Notes under the pieces: model-generated
What the model was told of the DNA's origin: nothing
The model's input: the letters and a program-made list of their open reading frames with translations, nothing else
Databases searched by the model: none
Origin: Oscillospiraceae bacterium
GTDB taxonomy: Bacteria; Bacillota; Clostridia; Oscillospirales; CAG-272
DNA: 55,442 bases
Assembly (NCBI GenBank): GCA_015064315.1
Contig: SVSL01000007.1
Location: 1 to 55,442 of the forward strand
Direction of reading: 5' to 3'
Translations under genes and position numbers: made by a program
Shown: positions 48,871 through 55,442 of the stretch, in pieces
Layout of the letters: the number at the start of each line of letters is the position of its first letter
How positions within the stretch are numbered: position 1 is the first letter of the stretch

Positions 48871-49956
48871 ATGAAACTGAATATTGGTGAAACAATAAAG
48901 AAATTGAGAAAAGAAAGAGAAATCACGCAAGAAGAATTTGCGAAAGTTCTCGGATTATCTTGCCAATCCGTTTCGCGTTGGGAGAATAATTCTTGCTATC
49001 CCGATATCGAGCTGATTCCGACAATTGCAGCATTTTTTGATATATCCACCGATAAGCTCATGGGTATTGACCAAGCCGCAGAAACGAAAGCTGTGGATCA
49101 ATATTTAAAGGATTTTCAGGCGGCGATCAGCATTGGCAATATCGATGAATGTATTCGCATTGCTCGTGCGGGAGTTGCGGAATTTCCGAACAATTATACT
49201 CTTTTGAACAAGCTTATGTATGCGCTATTTGTTGCTACGAGTGATGATGCTGATATAGTTGATTGGAAAGAAAACCGGCAGAAATACGATGCCGAAATTG
49301 TGGCTCTTGGTGAGCGTATTGTTAAATATTGTTCAGATGCGAAAATCAAGTTAGAAGCAACCAATCGTCTTGCTTTTCATCATAGCGAAATGGGAAGAAA
49401 GGATATTGCGCTTTCAATTTATGAAACATTACCTTCAATATCCGACGGTAAAGAATGGGACATTTGGTGGAGCTTGACAGATGAAGAGAAATTACCTCAT
49501 ACGAGGAAATTTATACTTGATTCTTATTATGCTTTGGATGAAAGTCTTTGGCGTTTGAAGGATCTGATTCCTGCCGAAGAGGCCCTTAAAGTGTTTGAAA
49601 AAATATCCGTTTTAGATAGTTTGATATATGATGACTCTTTGCATAATCAAACTTGGAGCAATGCCAGATATTATTGCTTTTATGCGAAGTGCTTGGTTCA
49701 ATTGAATCGCTTCGACGAGGCAATCAAGCAACTTGAACTTTCCGTAGAATCTGCGATTGCATTTGATAACCGCCCCGAAGAAATAAAGACAAACTCCTTG
49801 TTATTGGGAGAGCGAGTTTGCAAAAGAACAGACTTTGAAACTACTGACTCACGTCCGTTCCGTCAAAGAGTTCGCGAGGTATGGCTTGCCGAAAAGGAAT
49901 TCGATGCTATCAGGAATACCAAAGAATTTAAAGCGATTTTGGAACAATTGAAATAA
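48871..49956 (+). CDS. XRE-family regulator with TPR-like C-terminus
   Basis: 361 residues. The first 65 form an XRE/Cro helix-turn-helix: IGETIKKLRKEREITQEEFAK, then GLSCQSVSRWENNSCYPDIELI. The rest is helical, with TPR-like repeats (SIGNIDECIRIARAGVAEFP, YYCFYAKCLVQLNRFDEAIKQ). Such proteins often respond to peptides or to cell state. The gene has lower GC and a different codon style from its neighbours and is flanked by repeats, which suggests acquisition. No partner gene is adjacent. Its targets are unknown. Confidence 0.9.
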   Translation: MKLNIGETIKKLRKEREITQEEFAKVLGLSCQSVSRWENNSCYPDIELIPTIAAFFDISTDKLMGIDQAAETKAVDQYLKDFQAAISIGNIDECIRIARAGVAEFPNNYTLLNKLMYALFVATSDDADIVDWKENRQKYDAEIVALGERIVKYCSDAKIKLEATNRLAFHHSEMGRKDIALSIYETLPSISDGKEWDIWWSLTDEEKLPHTRKFILDSYYALDESLWRLKDLIPAEEALKVFEKISVLDSLIYDDSLHNQTWSNARYYCFYAKCLVQLNRFDEAIKQLELSVESAIAFDNRPEEIKTNSLLLGERVCKRTDFETTDSRPFRQRVREVWLAEKEFDAIRNTKEFKAILEQLK

Positions 49957-49961
49957 TCCTC

Positions 49962-49984
49962 GCCCCGCCTCGCGCGGGGCTTTT
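49962..49984 (+). terminator. Terminator after the XRE regulator
   Basis: GCCCCGC and GCGGGGC form a 7-bp GC stem with a five-base loop, followed by TTTT. It lies just past the stop codon. Confidence 0.85.
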
Positions 49985-50001
49985 CTTTGTTTTCTGCATA
50001 T

Positions 50002-50083
50002 CAAAAAGCCACCACGAAAAAACGTGGTGGCTAATTTCATTTTACCGCTAATTTTGCAGAGTCTCGGCGCAGTGCTTTTTGAT
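50002..50083 (-). repeat. Terminator-linked element, family C copy 2
   Basis: Minus strand: ATCAAAAAGCACTGCGCC (50083-50066), CTCTGCA and TTAGCGG (to 50045) precede a perfect hairpin with arms AGCCACCACG and CGTGGTGGCT (50007-50032) and a T-run. It follows the stop codon of the ROK-like kinase gene by a few bases. The match to 48384-48469 covers the whole upstream motif and the CCACC character of the stem. Confidence 0.7.
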
Positions 50084-50088
50084 TTCAA

Positions 50089-51477
50089 TTACTTATTGAT
50101 GCTGGGAAGGCTTGCGGCGGCGATGGACTGACCAACGCGGCGGCTGCTCTCATCGGGAAGATGAATGGTGATCTTCTTTGCCAGCGCGGGGAATTCCTCT
50201 GCAAGAACCTTCTGGGCGTTCTTGTGGAGGATGCTTCCGCCCTCACCCGAGGACACGCGACCCATGAGGAGAACGTGCTTGATATCGTAGAAAATTGCAT
50301 AGTAAGCAACGGCGTAGCCAAAGTATGCACCAATGGTCTCGTAGATCTTTGCGGCACGCTCGTCACCCTGTGCCATCAGCCCCTGAACCACCTTGAGCTT
50401 CTCTGCGGGAGATGCGCTCTCGTCCAGCTCGATGCCTGCGGCGGGAGCCAGCTTAATGACGGCATCCTGAGAGAAATACTTCACGCCACAGCCGTAGTCG
50501 CCCGACCACTCGTCCACCATGGCATCCTTGTTAAAGTCTGCGGGAACGAATGCAAGCTCGTTGAGCCAGCCGGTGATGTTGCCGTTTCCGTCAACGTAGC
50601 CACCTGCCTCGCTGGTACCCATGGCAACGCCAAGCACGTTGGTGTCACCCAGATCCATAGCGCCTGCCAGAGCGGTCACGTCACCGTCGTTTGCAACCTC
50701 AATGGGAACGTTTCCAAGCTCCTTGGCAATATCGGTGTAGATGTTCTTTACAACCTTCTCAAACGCCTCGGGATTCTCGTTCTTTACCTTGAGGAAGAGA
50801 GAGGAGGTCATAATGCGGTTTCCAATGACAACGCCTGCGGTGGATACGCCAATGGCGTCAACGCGGGGCATCTTGGAAGCGGCGGTCTTCATGGCGTCCA
50901 TGATGCCGTCGTAGTGATACTGAGGATCGTTTTGCAGCTTGGGGAACCAAACCACCTCCTCGGAGTAGGTAGCCTCACCTTCAACCACGGCGCTGACCTT
51001 GCGGTCACTTCCGCCTGCGTCAAAGCCGATGCGGCAGCCGTCCAGATGTCTGCCTACGGGAGCGGCGGTCTCCTTGGCTACGGGAGCCTGTTCGAAAGGA
51101 ACGTGGATCACCTCAAAGGGAGCCTCGTAAACGCCCGACATAAAGTCGCTGTCGAATGCGCGGATGCCGCCCTCGGCATAGTCTGCCTTAATTCTGTCGG
51201 CAATCACCTTGGAGCCTGCAATAATGACCTTGTAACCGCCGCGAACCCAAAGAAGGGTCTTTACAATTCTTTCAACAAAGGCGTGGTTTTCCTCGTCGTG
51301 TCCCGTGCCGTCCTTGAATACATCAATGGTAAACACCGAGGTCAGTCCGTCGTTTCTTTCCAAGCCAATGGTCATCTTTTCGCCGCCCTCTGCCGCAACG
51401 GCAGCTTCAAAATCGCGGTATACCACCGCCATGGGCATAAAGCCGGGATCGAGAGGTGCATTTACTTTAAGCTTCAT
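50089..51477 (-). CDS. ROK-like sugar kinase, probably for an amino sugar
   Basis: 462 residues. An N-terminal region of about 145 residues without recognised function precedes an ASKHA kinase fold. CRIGFDAGGSDRKVSAVV is the phosphate-1 loop, DAIGVSTAGVV and IEVANDGDVTALAGAMDLG match the ROK catalytic Asp region, and GVAMGTSEAGGYV is a phosphate-2 loop. The Cys-rich zinc motif of standard ROK kinases is missing, and the length is well above the usual 300. Its start lies 11 bases inside the end of nagA, so the two are translationally coupled. A role in phosphorylating N-acetylglucosamine or a related sugar is inferred from nagA. Confidence 0.68.
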   Translation of the reverse strand: MKLKVNAPLDPGFMPMAVVYRDFEAAVAAEGGEKMTIGLERNDGLTSVFTIDVFKDGTGHDEENHAFVERIVKTLLWVRGGYKVIIAGSKVIADRIKADYAEGGIRAFDSDFMSGVYEAPFEVIHVPFEQAPVAKETAAPVGRHLDGCRIGFDAGGSDRKVSAVVEGEATYSEEVVWFPKLQNDPQYHYDGIMDAMKTAASKMPRVDAIGVSTAGVVIGNRIMTSSLFLKVKNENPEAFEKVVKNIYTDIAKELGNVPIEVANDGDVTALAGAMDLGDTNVLGVAMGTSEAGGYVDGNGNITGWLNELAFVPADFNKDAMVDEWSGDYGCGVKYFSQDAVIKLAPAAGIELDESASPAEKLKVVQGLMAQGDERAAKIYETIGAYFGYAVAYYAIFYDIKHVLLMGRVSSGEGGSILHKNAQKVLAEEFPALAKKITIHLPDESSRRVGQSIAAASLPSINK

Positions 51478-52618
51478 AAATGGTTCTTCCTTTCTTGATG
51501 GTTCTTATGATATTGATATTTTCGTCGGTGATGATGATGTCGGCATCCTTGCCTGCCTCCAGAGAACCGATGCGATCGGCGCAACGGATGGCTCTTGCGG
51601 CATTGAGAGATGCCATTTTGAAGACCTCGTTGACGGGAAGGTCGGTGTGGTCCAGAACGTTCTTGACCGCGTTGTTGAGCTTGAGAACGCTACCCGCAAT
51701 GGTACCGTCGGCAAGACGGCACTCAATGCCCTTGAGGAAGATGGGCTGTCCGCCAAGATCGTACTCGCCGTCGGGCATTCCTCCCGCACGGGTACAGTCG
51801 GTGATCAGAACCATCTTGTCGCCCTTGACCTTGGCAACGATGGAGTAGAGTCCAGAATTGATATGGAAGGTATCGGCAATCACCTCAACAGATACGTTGT
51901 TTGCGGAGAGCGCCGCGCCAACCACGCCGGGATTGCGGTGTGCCAGTGCCGACATGGCGTTGAAGAGGTGGGTTGCGTGGTTCACGCCGTCCTTGGTCGC
52001 GCTCATGGCCTCGTCAAAGGTGGCGTCGGTGTGTCCCATGGAAACCAGCACCTTGGACTCTGCCGCCAGCTTCTTGATGCAGGCGTGATCCTTGTCCATT
52101 TCGGGAGCCAGCGTCACGGAGGTGATGATATCGGAATTTTCAATGATGAAATCAGCGTCGGGAGCCAGGATGTTCTCCTCTGCCTGCGCGCCCTTCTTGG
52201 AGGGATTGATGAAAGGTCCCTCGGCGTGAACACCAATAATCTCGGCGCCATCCCAGGTCTTGCTTTCCTCCTTGAGGGAACGAACCGCGTTCAGCGCCGC
52301 TACGATCTCAGCCTTGGAGACCGTCATGGTGGTGGGAAGAAATGCGGTAACGCCGTTCTGCGCTACGCCGTATGCCATCTTTTTGATGCCCTCGGGCTTT
52401 GCGTCGCTGGTGTCCTCATTGAGATATCCGTGAATATGGATGTCAATCAGACCGGGGGCAACGTAGTTCCCTGCCGCATCAATCGTCTTTGCATTTGCAG
52501 GAAGATTGTCCACAACACCGAAGATCTTGCCGCTGTCAGCGTCAAATGCAAGTGCCTTGCCGCATACGACCGACTCGGGAAGAACGATCTTACCGTTGAT
52601 GATGTATGTCAGTGCCAT
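51467..52618 (-). CDS. nagA: N-acetylglucosamine-6-phosphate deacetylase
   Basis: 383 residues, the usual length. The metal site GLIDIHIHGYLNEDTSD (HxH), GVHAEGPFINPSKKGAQ (Glu ligand), and VSMGHTDATFDEAM and ATHLFNAMSAL (His ligands) are all present, with VLITDCTRAGGMPDGEY carrying the catalytic Asp. It removes acetate from GlcNAc-6-phosphate in the use of amino sugars from cell wall or mucin. AAGGAG precedes the ATG. It is the first gene of a two-gene operon with the ROK-like kinase; the deaminase nagB is not in this window. Confidence 0.95.
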   Translation of the reverse strand: MALTYIINGKIVLPESVVCGKALAFDADSGKIFGVVDNLPANAKTIDAAGNYVAPGLIDIHIHGYLNEDTSDAKPEGIKKMAYGVAQNGVTAFLPTTMTVSKAEIVAALNAVRSLKEESKTWDGAEIIGVHAEGPFINPSKKGAQAEENILAPDADFIIENSDIITSVTLAPEMDKDHACIKKLAAESKVLVSMGHTDATFDEAMSATKDGVNHATHLFNAMSALAHRNPGVVGAALSANNVSVEVIADTFHINSGLYSIVAKVKGDKMVLITDCTRAGGMPDGEYDLGGQPIFLKGIECRLADGTIAGSVLKLNNAVKNVLDHTDLPVNEVFKMASLNAARAIRCADRIGSLEAGKDADIIITDENINIIRTIKKGRTIYEA

Positions 52619-52854
52619 CGTATAAAACTCCTTATTTTATAAATTTCTTTACCATTTTATAGTATAACAGAATACATCACTTTTTTTATGAACTTTTTAT
52701 GAATTTTGGTTGCATTATTATATCATTTTTTGATCTTTGCAAAACAAAAGTACACCTTTTTGACATTTGCCTCCGTGCAATGTCTCCCTCGTGCGTCTTT
52801 TTGAGAAAAAAGATACTGCGCCAACAAAAAATCGGCCGTCCTCTTAAAACAAAA
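52619..52854. other. Upstream region of nagA
   Basis: A/T-rich with no gene. On the minus strand TATAAT (52722-52717) is a candidate -10 box without a good -35 match, and TATACT occurs nearer to nagA. I see no operator palindrome typical of NagR or NagC. Confidence 0.4.
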
Positions 52855-52918
52855 GAATAGCGCAACCTTGAAGCAGAAATCTCAAGGCTACGCTATTTTT
52901 GTTGAAATATAGACAAAC
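52855..52918 (-). repeat. Terminator-linked element, family B copy 2
   Basis: A hairpin with AATAGCG (52856-52862) pairing with CGCTATT (52891-52897) and an inner CCTTGA with TCAAGG. The right flank GGCTACGCTATTT, then GAAATATAGA, matches 40763-40790. On the minus strand it lies 10-70 bases past the stop of the lipoprotein gene and ends in a T-rich stretch, so it most likely terminates that operon. Confidence 0.65.
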
Positions 52919-52927
52919 TCAATGCTT

Positions 52928-53872
52928 TTACGGCTCCCTAACCTCTCCCGTAAGCGCGTCTACGATCAGCTCTTCGTACACGCGAACGTAGCTCGGCGGT
53001 TGAGCGTAGACACTATCGAACACGTGGGTATGATATTGTTCCCACCGACAGCCGATGCGATAGCTTGGAGTATCTCCGCTCGGCATTTCCAATACCACGA
53101 TATTGAGCAGATAGACATGGCCGGCAGCCCCATCAGTTGCTCCGCTTTCCCAGCCCCAATGATCAGAGGCGAGCTCGCAGGCTCTTTCCGAGGATATGGG
53201 ATAGGCACACGAAATATCAATGGGCGAGAAGATCGCCATTTTTTGATTTCTGCAATCAGAGTCGTAATAATCGCGGAACGCTTTACGCGTGATCTGCTTT
53301 CCGTCCACAAAATACGTATGAGTGCCGTCCCCTTCATCATAGGTACTGGTTTGCTTGATCCGGTATAGCTCTTGGATGTGTAAGGATGCCCCGTCAAGCA
53401 CAATGCGACTGTATCCGCGCGTGCAGTTGCTAAGGTCGTAGGAATCGACCCAATAGAAAGAGCCATCGGTATTCAGATTAAAAAGGCTCTTGGCGTCAAA
53501 GCAATAGCTGTATACCCTGCCCTGATAGCAACGAAGCAGAATGTGATCCTTGTTTGGCGATTGGATCACGTATTCGTTGACGCCGTCGCCGTCCACGTCA
53601 AGGATCACCTTGTAGAGGATATCACACTCCCCAAGCCTTACGTTGTCGCTTGGAAATCGGTAATCCGTCAGCTTTATCACCCCCAAGTCTTCATCAAAAA
53701 CGGGGGTATCGCCCTTGATCGCAGATTCGTAGGTCTGCATCAAGGCGTCATTGCCTGATAAGGCGGAAGCATCCAAGTTGGCGGTAGCTTCCCCCTCCTG
53801 CTCGTTTGTGCGACAGGAAAACAGCGATAGCAGCAGCATCAGGCAGGTCAAAAGGGCAAGTGTTTTTTTCAT
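52928..53872 (-). CDS. Lipoprotein with an FG-GAP-like segment
   Basis: 314 residues from ATG 53872 (GGAGG 6 bases upstream; an ATG at 53875 is too close). The signal KKTLALLTCLMLLLSLFSC ends in a lipobox (LFSC). VILDVDGDGVNEYVIQSPN is an acidic, calcium-binding-like FG-GAP repeat. The last part, SSERACELASDHWGWES and YEELIVDALTGEVREP, resembles the PepSY-like ending of the gene upstream, so the two are probable paralogues. It lies 19 bases after that gene and is probably co-transcribed. Exact function is unknown; a surface-located binding protein is likely. Confidence 0.75.
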   Translation of the reverse strand: MKKTLALLTCLMLLLSLFSCRTNEQEGEATANLDASALSGNDALMQTYESAIKGDTPVFDEDLGVIKLTDYRFPSDNVRLGECDILYKVILDVDGDGVNEYVIQSPNKDHILLRCYQGRVYSYCFDAKSLFNLNTDGSFYWVDSYDLSNCTRGYSRIVLDGASLHIQELYRIKQTSTYDEGDGTHTYFVDGKQITRKAFRDYYDSDCRNQKMAIFSPIDISCAYPISSERACELASDHWGWESGATDGAAGHVYLLNIVVLEMPSGDTPSYRIGCRWEQYHTHVFDSVYAQPPSYVRVYEELIVDALTGEVREP

Positions 53873-53891
53873 CATTTTCCTCCAAAAATTA

Positions 53892-55442
53892 TCATTTCCC
53901 CATGGGAGTATATACTTCTCCCGTGGTTTTGTCGATCCAAAGTGTATCAATAATTGAATAAGTGTCAGCGACAAAATGCTTTAACCGAACAACGTAATGC
54001 CCCTCCCATGAAGGCTTCTCAATGTGGATTGTATATGCGTTTTCCTCAATGTCAAAGTCTTTCCAATAAATTTCCGCAATTGTGACCGCCTCAGAGCGAG
54101 AGATCATATCAATCGACTCCATGCATCTGTCATCCCACATATCAACAAACACCTCTTTCAGTGTTTCTACCTGATAGGGTGTCTCATCCACAGAACCATC
54201 CTCGTGACAAACGTAATATTCACGCTCCAGAACGACACGATAGTATGGATTTTCACAATGCGCAAAATCCGCGATTCGGACACGTGAAACAGTCTTGATT
54301 CCTGCGTTGATCTCCGAGTCCCATTCCTTGATTCCCCAATATTTCGCGGCACTGTCAGTGGCTTCACAAAGAATATATCCATCTGTTCCAAAGCACTCTC
54401 CGGTGGTGGCGTTGACGAGAACCTCACCTTTCACGTAGATTACGTATGGCGGACGGGTTTCCCACCCCTCTTCCCAATGATCATAGTATTCCGAATAATG
54501 AATCACATGGTAATATACGCTTATTTCGTCCGGAACCGCCACTACGACCGTATTGTCATAAATGGTTGAGCCACACGCCCCTGTGGATTCACCGTAGATA
54601 CTGATCCCCAGATAGTTGCACGCGATCTTATGGGCTTCCTCTTTTGAGAGTCTGTCGTTCCATGATTCGTTCATAGGTGAATATTCTATATTGACTTGGG
54701 GATTTCCCCAATCGGGCGTAGAAGTGTAAAGGTACACCCTTCTGTTATTGTACTGTAGGATAAACCGATCCCCATAGTCAATTACGAGCTCATCAATGCC
54801 GTCTCCGTCAAAATCGGCAAAGCCGTATCGAAGGTCGGTCACGTCAGCCAAAAGCGTTTGCTCGTAAGGTGTTCTGACATCCTTGAGGAATTTAAATTCT
54901 CCGGTTGCAACCTCGTACACCTTGGTTTTGGTGTTTAATACCGACTCGTATATGCTTTGAAGCAGCTCGGCTTCACTGAATAACGGAATAAACGTAAGCC
55001 CCGCATACTCTGCCGTCACTTCCTTCCCCGCATATTGACCGAGATACTTTCCGTGTTGGTCATCCAACGCTTTGTATTCGCTTTCGGTGATCTCGATCTC
55101 CTCGTCACCCATAAGCATATAATATTTGGTAACAACGTGATATTCGGGCTCATATTCCGCATACTTTACCTGCCAATAGTCAGCAACGGTCTCAAGCGAA
55201 GCACCGCCCTGTGCAACTCGATACTTGCGTTTATGCTCAAAGGCTCGCGGTCCGGTTGTATATATATACCCGTCACCGTCGATCCAAGCATCCTCAAGTG
55301 ATGGACGTTCAGGCGGAAAACCATAGTCGAGACCGCCAATGATGGTAGGTTTTCCATCGATATATGAGAAAATCGCAATGATCGTATCATCCTCATTCAA
55401 GAGAATCAGCTCGTCCGCGCCATCGCCGTTGAGATCCTTTTT
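53892..55442 (-). CDS. Large FG-GAP/PepSY-like protein, cut at the window edge
   Basis: The frame is open through the right edge of the window, so the N-terminus is missing; 516 residues are visible. Two calcium-binding-like repeats, DLNGDGADELILLNEDD at the start and FADFDGDGIDELVIDYGD in the middle, match FG-GAP motifs. Segments such as RLSKEEAHKIACNYLGI, and the end TLWIDKTTGEVYTPMG, are shaped like PepSY domains and recur in the next gene. Probably an exported lipoprotein like its neighbour, but the signal sequence lies outside. An ATG-like start within the window is not supported, because the repeat continues upstream of any candidate. Confidence 0.75.
   Translation of the reverse strand, partial: KKDLNGDGADELILLNEDDTIIAIFSYIDGKPTIIGGLDYGFPPERPSLEDAWIDGDGYIYTTGPRAFEHKRKYRVAQGGASLETVADYWQVKYAEYEPEYHVVTKYYMLMGDEEIEITESEYKALDDQHGKYLGQYAGKEVTAEYAGLTFIPLFSEAELLQSIYESVLNTKTKVYEVATGEFKFLKDVRTPYEQTLLADVTDLRYGFADFDGDGIDELVIDYGDRFILQYNNRRVYLYTSTPDWGNPQVNIEYSPMNESWNDRLSKEEAHKIACNYLGISIYGESTGACGSTIYDNTVVVAVPDEISVYYHVIHYSEYYDHWEEGWETRPPYVIYVKGEVLVNATTGECFGTDGYILCEATDSAAKYWGIKEWDSEINAGIKTVSRVRIADFAHCENPYYRVVLEREYYVCHEDGSVDETPYQVETLKEVFVDMWDDRCMESIDMISRSEAVTIAEIYWKDFDIEENAYTIHIEKPSWEGHYVVRLKHFVADTYSIIDTLWIDKTTGEVYTPMGK

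Overview
The window looks like a chromosomal piece of an anaerobic, probably gut-dwelling member of the Clostridia (Bacillota). The signs are strong GGAGG ribosome binding sites with frequent TTG/GTG starts, near-consensus sigma-A promoters (TTGACA, 17 bp, TATAAT), lipobox lipoproteins, a B12-dependent glutamate fermentation cluster, an oxygen-scavenging flavodiiron protein, and a Firmicutes-style palindromic intergenic repeat. No rRNA, tRNA, prophage, CRISPR array or complete insertion sequence was seen.

Layout. (1) 1-530: end of a Phd/YefM-type antitoxin and a ParE/RelE toxin. (2) 994-13313: a divergent cluster for the methylaspartate route of glutamate fermentation. The minus-strand operon runs citD-citE-citF (probably citramalate lyase), two fumarase-like mesaconase subunits, glmS-glmL-glmE (glutamate mutase and its reactivase) and mal. 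The plus-strand arm encodes maturation factors: citC, a P-loop ATPase with an AlaRS-like segment, and a citX-citG fusion. A consensus promoter and an inverted repeat sit between the arms. (3) 13797-18945: a SipW/TasA-type surface fibre module (two SipW-dependent secreted proteins, an ER-type signal peptidase, a DUF5305 membrane protein with twelve 18-bp repeats). Upstream lies a minus-strand operon with a beta-helix lipoprotein, a small membrane protein, a LytS-like histidine kinase and a SARP-type response regulator (19141-23547). The promoter of the TasA operon carries two identical TGTAGTCA repeats 11 bp apart, the second ending 8 bp from the -10 box. This is the geometry known for SARP activators, so the neighbouring regulator probably controls the module. 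(4) 23762-26344: a Tet(M)-like ribosomal GTPase fused to a YacP/Rae1-like NYN nuclease. (5) 26433-28697: an OFA-type MFS transporter and a membrane protein of unknown role. (6) 28822-36785: an oligopeptide-type ABC importer operon (oppA, B, C, D, F and a small membrane protein) whose OppC carries an unusual insert of about 330 residues outside the membrane. (7) 36839-44361: mostly minus-strand single genes and short operons (TauE exporter, GNAT, radical SAM, Cys-rich hypothetical, NUDIX, GH36, EamA, metallo-hydrolase) and one frameshifted membrane gene. (8) 44498-48347: tyrosine phosphatase, 2-hydroxyacid dehydrogenase, flavodiiron protein, nitroreductase and peroxiredoxin, suggesting redox and oxygen defence. 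(9) 48348-55442: repeats, an XRE-TPR regulator, a nagA plus ROK-like kinase pair, and two tandem lipoproteins, one cut by the window edge.

A recurring theme is short sequence modules tied to intrinsic terminators. Three different families each occur twice in this window (near 787/13560, 40735/52855 and 48384/50045). All functional statements come from reading the sequence and from family knowledge; no database search was run.
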